NCBI GenBank assembly: GCA_028023455.1 | Contig: JAQFVV010000030.1 | Coordinates: forward strand, 2,870,501 to 2,934,500 | Direction of reading: 5' to 3' | DNA from: Epiperipatus broadwayi | Lineage: Eukaryota; Onychophora; Udeonychophora; Euonychophora; Peripatidae | Length of the DNA: 64,000 bases | In this document: positions 57,691 to 64,000 of the stretch, in pieces | Numbering within the stretch: the stretch's first letter is position 1 | How the letters are laid out: each line of letters opens with the position of its first letter | Translations under genes and position numbers: made by a program | The notes under the pieces: model-generated | The model's database searches: none | Told to the model about the DNA's origin: nothing | What the model saw: only the letters and a program-made list of their open reading frames with translations

Positions 57691-58000
57691 GCGGGTGTGT
57701 TTTTATACAGTACACTTATATGTGTTACGTTTTGCTGCCTCGGACAAGGGTTCACGGTAACAAACCGCCCCTTTATTTAGTTCGGGTTATGGCTATCTTC
57801 ATTAGAACTGGGGGTGTGCGGACCCAGATTTTTCCTAAAGCCAATCCGACTTCCTGAACTTTATGTTCATATATCAATAGCAGCAAACCGTCGGTCTCAG
57901 AGCAAACCGAGCATTTGATGCTGAAACTCTTGAAGAATCACACACTCGCACTGCAAGTTTATTTCTTTAATATTTTATATAGCGCCATAGCGCATATATG
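57690..58000. other. GC-richer block, unassigned
   Basis: CTGCCTCGGACAAGGGTTCA, AACAAACCGCCCC, GGGGGTGTGCGGACCC and AGCAAACCGTCGGTCTC mark composition unlike the flanks. A 70-codon plus frame covers its first half without a recognised motif. It could be an exon, a promoter or an LTR. Confidence 0.3.
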
Positions 58001-59270
58001 TGGACCTAATGGTAACCAGTTCTTTTTCCCACATTAATTAATCATTCAGCTTTAGACTGGAGTTTGAATCTGGGTTATCAGGTTGAATCTGCATGATTCT
58101 GAGTTTATTTAGTTGCTCATTTAATTAGTATATATAACAGCCTTTAAAACTGGCTGTACTCATCATCATTTCTACTAAGGTATCAACTTCTAACTTAAGC
58201 AAATCAAGTTCCTAAGATGAGCATATTAAATAATTAGGCATGACCTCTATAACTCACACACACATGTATTGTAATATGTTTAAAAGGGAACAGATGTACT
58301 TGATAACAGTCCCAACTATTGTAACATGCTTGCCTGTGTTGAATACCTTGTGAAGATTATACAATCCCTGCCATTATGATATTTTGTGTTAGATCATTTG
58401 TTATTGTTTTAATAAATTCTTTTAAATATAAACTGTTGTATATCTTTCTTGCTCAGACTCTAGATCAAACCAAACCACAGTATCTTATCCAATCCATAGT
58501 ATTTTATCCAATCCACAGTATATTATTAAATGTCACAGTTCATACTCCAATTTCTTAATGAGTTTATATGTTGTATGTGTATGTCTGGTAGTTAAGATTA
58601 ATGGAGTGTTAAGTGTTATATATATCACTTATTTAGTTAGGTTAGTAATGACCTTAAGTCTCGTGTTTCTCCTTGTTCTATGTCGGCTCACGGTTAAATG
58701 AGAACTGAGTGTAGCCCCAGGAATGTCACTCATAAGGTGTTAAATTTGGAGTACTGGCAGATGAGTTGGAGTTTGGTCGGATTAGAGGTCTCAACCACCT
58801 CACTATGGTCAGCTTTGGTATATTTTGCTTGGGCTCTGAATTTTGTTGCATGAGTGTACAAATCTGACTGTTACATAAAGAAGTTGTAAAAAATTTATTT
58901 CCAGCATCTTATGCTTATTCATATACTTCAAAAGCAATTATCTTCAACCTACTCTAGAGCCATCTAGTGTAACTTTGAATCATTAATGAACGCAAGCTTG
59001 AAAATAATTGCTCTAAAACAATGATAAATCATAGGAAATAAAAAGATTGTTAGATAATTGAAGATTTTGATAGACAAGTTTTGAAAAAAATAATTGAGAA
59101 TTCGAGTGTAATTTATGACTCTTCTGAATGATCATTAAATTTCCTATTAACTATTATGATTCCAGTAAAAAAAAAAAAAAATGCAAACAAGACATGAATT
59201 TAACATATAGACGTGTTTCTATATGATGAGTAGCTTGAATTTAAAGCATATAGTTGAAGTAATTATAACT
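58001..59270. other. A+T-rich sequence, no gene seen
   Basis: A moderately GC-rich patch at 58680-58860 has no recognised content. A second-type LINE may begin upstream of 59275, but decay prevents a start call. Confidence 0.4.
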
Positions 59271-59274
59271 TCTG

Positions 59275-59420
59275 CTGAGAGAGATGTATAGAAAGAAATA
59301 AAAAATAATATTTGTTTTATTGATTTTTTGAAAAGCTATCTGATAGAGTAATTTGAATTGAATTATGAATGTTTTGAAAAACAAAGGCATAAATGTTTAT
59401 TAAAAAGTTTATATGTTAGA
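59275..59420 (+). pseudogene. Remnant of a LINE reverse transcriptase (motif A region)
   Basis: Allowing two small indels, plus frames give a block like ERCIERNKK, then an EKLSDRV stretch in place of the usual DFEKAFDRV motif A, then LKNKGINVYLLKSLY, the typical spacing of LINE RT domains. Stops are frequent. The residues differ from the RTE copies (DYEKAFDSI), so this is another LINE family. Confidence 0.45.
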
Positions 59421-59424
59421 ACAC

Positions 59425-59988
59425 CAACGTGATTTGTCTTTATTCTTTTTTTCAATCAAGAAATTGATTTAGAATCTTTTACTTCAGAGTTATGTTTCTA
59501 TCGATTGATCTTAATGATGAGATCATCAATGGATAATTATTTTTTTTACATTATTCTATTAGTCATTAGTATTTTTAAATTAAATATATCATGCTAAAAA
59601 CATAGCAAATAGCAACGGTTAAAAAAAAATGTTTTATTTATCTCTCCTTTAAATTGATGATGATGAAAAAAAAAACTTTTTAGAGAATTAAATTCGGCTT
59701 TTATATGTTGAGTTTTAAATAATTTATGCATATGTATTGAAATTTATATAAAGCCCTCATTGTATAAAATCGTTCACTCCAGTTTAATGTAAAATAAAAA
59801 ATATTAATTTAAAATAACTGTGTGTGTGGATGTGTGCCTGTGCGCACAGTATTCACAAAATTATATTGCTTATTTTATTGTAAATATTTATATATATATT
59901 TAAATTGATGACTTATTAATATTTTTACTTTAATATACAAAAAGACATAAATGGATTTCAGATCCTTTAATTATATTTGCTTAATATC
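59425..59988. other. A+T-rich sequence, no gene seen
   Basis: Possible 3' continuation of the LINE remnant to ~59540; nothing else. Confidence 0.4.
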
Positions 59989-60165
59989 GTAACCTTGGCA
60001 CTAACGTGGGCTTTGAACATTCCATCATCAGATTTTCAATGAAATGGAAGGCTGAAGAGTTGTGGGTTAAAGTAGTTTGAAGCCTGTCCATTAAAGTATG
60101 AAGAATGGCTATCTTAATATAAAGCTAAGTACTGATTGTATATATGTGTGAGGATGGTAATCTGG

Positions 60166-60209
60166 ACTAACTGATGAGTGCTGGTTTAGCACGAAATACG
60201 CATATTGGT
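60166..60209 (+). ncRNA. Type I hammerhead ribozyme, family A (all core boxes intact)
   Basis: Stem I ACUAA pairs with UUGGU (one G-U). CUGAUGA is at 60171-60177, stem II GUGCU-GGUUU-AGCAC has five pairs, and GAAA is at 60193-60196. Stem III is UA-type, minimal, with an ACGC-like loop. The site is AUA at 60202-60204, with cleavage expected between 60204 and 60205. This is the most convincing ribozyme in the window. Activity has not been tested here. Confidence 0.78.
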
Positions 60210-60261
60210 AATTATTTGTCTTTTCAACATGTGTGTGATCAGGTGGGTCAGCAATATAAGA

Positions 60262-60307
60262 TGGCACTGAAGGTTGTGTGTCGTGTGAAAGTCTGAGTTC
60301 GAATCCC
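60262..60307 (+). promoter_or_regulatory. Internal Pol III A/B-box promoter in family A
   Basis: TGGCACTGAAGG and GAGTTCGAATCCC with ~21 bases between them, slightly compressed for a tRNA. Equivalent boxes occur in the second unit (near 60730-60775) and in the minus dimer. Confidence 0.55.
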
Positions 60308-60634
60308 GCATATATGAATGCAGGTGTAAGCCTGTACAATGTATTAATTTATATAAATAGTGCATAAAAGGTCTGCCCATTCCTTGCATATGTATAAATG
60401 GATTATTCTCCTGTACATGAGGGTTTAGAATGATTAAACGTCAACATGAGTAGGATGGCAACCTTGGCACTAAAGTGGGCTTTGAACATTCCATCATCAG
60501 ATTTTCAATGAAATGGAAGGCTGAAGAGTTGTGGGTTGGAGTAGTTTGAAGCCTGTCCATTAAAGTATTAAGATTGGCTATCTTAATATAAAGCTGAGTA
60601 CTGATTGTATATATGTGTGAAAATGGTAATCTGG

Positions 60635-60678
60635 ACTAACTGATGAGTGCTGGTTTAGCAAGAAATATATATATTGGT
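60635..60678 (+). ncRNA. Type I hammerhead ribozyme, family A, second unit
   Basis: Same stem I (ACTAA/TTGGT) and CTGATGA (60640-60646). GAAA is at 60662-60665 and the site is AUA. The closing stem II base pair is lost (C changed to A before GAAA), which may reduce activity. Self-cleavage at both sites would release a 469-nt monomer (60205-60673). Confidence 0.7.
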
Positions 60679-60829
60679 GATTATTTATCTTTTCAACACG
60701 TGTGTGTTCAAGTGGATCAGCAATATAAGATGGCCCTGAGAGTTGTGTGTCATGTGAAAGTCTGAGTTCGAATCATGCATACATTACATATATAAATGCA
60801 GGTGTAAGCCTGTACAATGTATTAATATC

Positions 60830-61855
60830 ATAAGCTAATTTAAGTTAGTAATTCTCGAAATATTTGGCCATAGTTTTTGTTCTTATTTTTTTTTAAGCAA
60901 ATGTAAAGGCTGAACATATTATAAATTTTCATTTAACATTTTTCTTTTCTGATTTAATTATGCTATTTAAAAATATATATAAATTGCCATTCCTATAACT
61001 TTATAGTAAATTCTCTAACAATATATAAAGAATACTTTACATATATATATGAAAAATTCTAAAACCAAATATAATGTGTTTCTTAAAATTGTACATGTAT
61101 TCAATGTTTATATAAAACCAAGAAAATATAATCGTTTTTATTATTAAAAAAATAAATAAATTTATTATCATATATTCATAATAAAATAGTTTAAATTGAG
61201 AATCAGTAATAATTAATAGTCAAGTGCTGAGCTGAAGATGGCTTTGGGGTCCAAAAGTAGCAGACAATGAAATAATCTTCAAAAATATAGTTAGCTAAAA
61301 ATAATCAATTTAGCAACTTATAGGTTAAGATATTGACCTATAAAAGGCATTCTGTTTTTGGCATAATCTTTACTGGTTCCTCTTTCAGTTTTTCTATTTT
61401 CTCATTTTTACTTTTTTTATCTTCAGACAACAAATCTAATCATCATGAGATTCTCATTGTGAAATCACATGTTCACATGGAATTGCTCACTTATCAATCC
61501 TAATCAACTTTTGGTTTTGCCAATCTTTTTGTTTTCCAGAGTTTGTATGGCTAAACTTCTTTATGACTCATAGCTAAAAAAAATGATAAGTTAAATTAAT
61601 AATTAAATATTTAACTAAGCATATTATTATGTGAAAATATAGTCTAAAAATTAACATAGTATTTTTGCTATTTATTACTTTTTTTACTGACTCGTAAATC
61701 GGAAGATTTCATGAATGTTAGCGTGTTATAAAAATTGTGGACTTAATCAGTAAGATATTTAATAGTCTTACACTCTCAAATCACAATGCTTTAGATTCTC
61801 CTATATATTTAAAAAGTAGGTTGAAGATAAGAATCGCCACTCTTATCTTTTAAAT
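60830..61855. other. A+T-rich sequence, no gene seen
   Basis: Near 61745-61800 a segment (ATTTAATAGTCTTACACTCT, AATGCTTTAGATTCTCC) resembles the tRNA-like junction of the 360-bp repeat. Otherwise nothing. Confidence 0.4.
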
Positions 61856-61859
61856 AAAT

Positions 61860-61945
61860 CTTGAAGATTTGTAGAGGTCCCTACTGTTGTTTTTCAAGCG
61901 CATGGTCTTAAGGTTATAGCCTTAATATATATTACTTTTTACAAA
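61860..61945 (+). mobile_element. Half copy of the foldback MITE
   Basis: TGTAGAGGTCCCTACTGTTG, TTTTCAAGCGCATGG, then TTATAGCCTTAATA: right-arm type of the 4981-5185 element, diverged. Confidence 0.6.
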
Positions 61946-62367
61946 ACATTAAATGTTTTTATTCAAGTTTAGCAGGACATTGCTTAAAATGCATCACATG
62001 TAACCATAATTCTGAATACATTAAATAAAAATAAAGAAAATAAAAATTGTTCTTTTCTTAAAATAATGGAACAATTTCTAATTTATTTTTGATGCATCGT
62101 ATTATATAATCATTTTTTTAATGAATTGATCTGACTTTTACAATAACAGAAATCCCATATGTTACACAGCATTCTGTTGTAATTGTGAATATAATTGTAT
62201 CAAATAAAATAAGTAAACCTTAGATAAATTAATACACTATACAGGCTTAAACCTATATGTAATGTATGCAGGATTCGAACTCAGACCTTCACACGACCTT
62301 CAATTCTTCATGCCATCTCATATTGCTGACCCACCTAATCACACACATGTTGAAAAGATAAATAATC

Positions 62368-62411
62368 ACCAATATACATATTTCATGCTAAACCAGCAAT
62401 CATCAGTTGGT
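62368..62411 (-). ncRNA. Type I hammerhead ribozyme, family A
   Basis: On minus: stem I ACCAA/UUGGU, five Watson-Crick pairs. CUGAUGA is intact; stem II AUUGCUG-GUU-UAGCAU-type is slightly weakened at its base; GAAA is intact. Stem III AUA/UAU has a two-base loop, and the site is AUA. Its perfect stem I complements the one G-U pair of the plus copies. Confidence 0.72.
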
Positions 62412-62845
62412 CCAGATCACCATCTCCACACATATATGCAATCAGTGCTCAACTTTATATTAAGATAGCCAATCTTCATATTTTAATGGACAGGCTTCAA
62501 ACTACTCCAACCCACAACTCTTCAGCCTTCCATTTTATTAAAAATCTGATGATGGAACATTCAAAGCCCATGTTAGTGCTAAGGTTGTCATCCTACCCAT
62601 GTTGACATTAAGTCATTCTAACCCCTCATGTACAGGAGAATAATCAATTTTTACATACATATGTGAGGGATGGGCAGACCGTTGACACACTATGTTTAAA
62701 TATGGAAATTAATAAACTATACAGGTTTAAACCTGCATATATATGTAATGTATGTTACTCAGACTTTCACACGATCCTCAACTCTCCCTGCCATCTCATA
62801 TTGCTGACCCACCTGATCGCACACATGTTGAAAAGATAAATAATC

Positions 62846-62885
62846 ACCATTATACATATTTCATGCTAAACCAGCAATCATCAGT
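62846..62885 (-). ncRNA. Hammerhead, family A, truncated in stem I
   Basis: On minus, CTGATGA, stem II and GAAA are as in the neighbour, but the 5' stem I strand is missing because the insertion starts here. It cannot form alone. Confidence 0.65.
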
Positions 62886-62889
62886 AGTT

Positions 62890-64000
62890 TGTCTCATGAA
62901 ATGAATTTTCTGAAAATTATTTTTGGTGCCACTTTTTATATGTAAGAAATAATATTTTTAATTTAAGTTTATTTTTGGAGTAAATTATCACATTATACCA
63001 TATAAGAAAAAGATTGCTATAAATGATTTTGGCTTCCTATCACAAGTACAAAAATAGAAAATAAGAATTAGATAAATGAATTGAGTTTTGGCTAACATCA
63101 TGGCAAGTTCTAATTTATGCTTGGTGTTGTTTATTATACCATTAATTACGTAAAGACAATCATTTTTTCTATATATATATATATATATTATTTAATCATC
63201 ACTTTTATTTTATATACATATATAATTAAATACCATGCTGTAGAGACACATATAGCCAATCAAATTAATTTGACCACTTATATTTATATAATGTACTACT
63301 CGAAGACATTTATTGATTCATTATGATCTAGAATCTAAGTAATAATACAATAGCTTAAACACAGTCTGGCCCAAAATGCACAGGTCAGGGTCCACCCTGT
63401 ATTCAAACCTATTTTAGCCATTTCTCCAGATCATAACCTACTGAGCAACAGCTATGGTGATACAATGAACTTCTTTGATTCCTGGCCCAGAGACACAGTG
63501 GAGAAGACAAGAGACTCTAAAGATGGATGATGTAATGGCATGGATTAACCTATCTTTCACATAGACTAAAGATGCTATTCAAATATTCAAACAATGGAAT
63601 AAATGATGATCATTTTATAATTTGGGGATATCTGGGTTTGAATCCCATCCCAAAACTTGGAAGCCTAAACCATTACATTTAGATAGAGGAAGCGGATGAG
63701 AAAGTGATCCGAACAAAAAAACTGGATAAAGTATAAGATATGTTTTAATAATATAACAAACAATTATATAGATAAATAGGTTACATAAGTATATGCATGA
63801 CATTGGCAAATATATGCTGTCATGGCCATAAATTCCACAGTATTAAATGCACTCAAGAGATCACATGCTCTTTCTGGATTAAATACATAGATATATTGAA
63901 AACAAACAATACACAGTGACATAGGTGTCATGTTAATATGCCAATATATATATTTACTGACTCTTCATTTCATAATTGCATTAAAACTTTTACATATATA
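62890..64000. other. A+T-rich sequence with (TA)n and a tRNA-like scrap
   Basis: (TA)10 at 63170-63189. On minus near 63618-63690, GGGATTCAAACCC resembles a B-box with TAATGGTTTAGGC upstream, a possible SINE remnant. No gene was seen. Confidence 0.4.

Larger units (their letters stand above)
59991..60826 (+). mobile_element. Hammerhead retrozyme-like SINE, tandem dimer (family A)
   Basis: Two head-to-tail units with a 469-bp step: AACCTTGGCACTAA at 59991 and AACCTTGGCACTAAAG at 60460; hammerheads at 60166 and 60635. Unit order: CCATCATCAGATTTTCAATG, GAAGCCTGTCCATTAAAGTA, the ribozyme, GTCTTTTCAACATGTGTGTG, then a tRNA-like segment with A-box TGGCACTGAAGG (60262-60273) and B-box GAGTTCGAATCCC (60295-60307), then TAAGCCTGTACAATGTATTA. 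Unit 2 is 5'-complete and 3'-shorter, ending at the same point as other copies. Neither unit encodes a protein. The combination of hammerhead and Pol III promoter resembles the schistosome SM-alpha SINE; the dimer resembles animal retrozymes. Confidence 0.85.
62229..62885 (-). mobile_element. Hammerhead retrozyme-like SINE, 1.4-unit tandem (family A, minus)
   Basis: Reverse-oriented family A with a 478-bp step between hammerheads. Reading on minus, it begins abruptly at ACTGATGA (62885), runs through a whole unit, a complete second hammerhead and a tRNA-like tail (GAGTTCGAATCCTGC), and ends GTGTATTA near 62229, the same 3' end as the plus copy. A fixed 3' end and variable 5' end indicate reverse transcription from the 3' end of a multimeric RNA. 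Confidence 0.83.

Noticed and set aside
62262-62468. 68-codon plus frame, similar to the minus frame at 60109-60339
   Set aside because: The two similar peptides come from antisense translation of the family A repeat; the similarity reflects repeat homology, not a gene.

Overview
This is a non-coding stretch of a eukaryotic, almost certainly animal, nuclear genome. By eye it is about three-quarters A+T. It contains no rRNA, no intact protein gene, no bacterial operon and no CRISPR array. Nearly everything recognisable is a transposable element or its debris: an RTE-clade LINE in one full-length and several truncated copies, two remnants of other LINEs, several tRNA-derived SINEs, foldback/MITE-like elements and short tandem repeats. 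The species cannot be fixed from this sequence. Extreme A+T, RTE LINEs and self-cleaving-RNA repeats would suit a cnidarian, flatworm or mollusc, among others.

The most unusual content is a dense set of hammerhead-ribozyme-like motifs, more than twenty, in at least seven sequence families. Family A (best copies 59991-60826 plus, 62229-62885 minus) is a head-to-tail dimer of a 469-478 bp unit. Each unit has a type I hammerhead with the CUGAUGA and GAAA core boxes, a hairpin stem II, a very short stem III and a 5-bp stem I, plus a tRNA-like A/B-box promoter. This resembles animal retrozymes and the schistosome SM-alpha SINE. Family B (28975-33220, 50857-51110, 54365-54740) has a different hammerhead with a GUC site. 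Families C to G sit in large inverted repeats, two ribozymes per element facing outward, and share the pattern CTGANGA, one extra base, a variable but self-complementary stem, then GAAAC. Stem II sequence differs between families while pairing is kept.

Layout: 1-9000 holds small SINEs, foldbacks of families D, F, C and E and a MITE. 9000-15300 is mostly unannotated A+T-rich sequence with one RTE tail and a promoter-like block carrying an RFX-type X-box next to a CRE (13130-13690). 15301-18554 is the full-length RTE LINE with a perfect 12-bp target duplication. 18800-23420 has family A fragments, a 360-bp repeat and a long-TIR element. 23869-27012 is a second RTE copy on minus. 28970-33220 is the family B cluster. 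34560-41000 holds foldbacks, a MITE and the 360-bp array. 41660-51110 has an RTE tail, foldbacks of families G, E and C, a SINE, and the second copy of the RFX/CRE block (48060-48560). 52500-64000 has LINE remnants, a 254-bp tandem duplication, a possible exon and the two family A dimers.

A working model, which is inference: the ribozyme repeats encode no protein and would depend on enzymes supplied in trans, possibly by the RTE LINEs. Transcripts of the tandem units would self-cleave, could circularise, and could be copied back as multimers.
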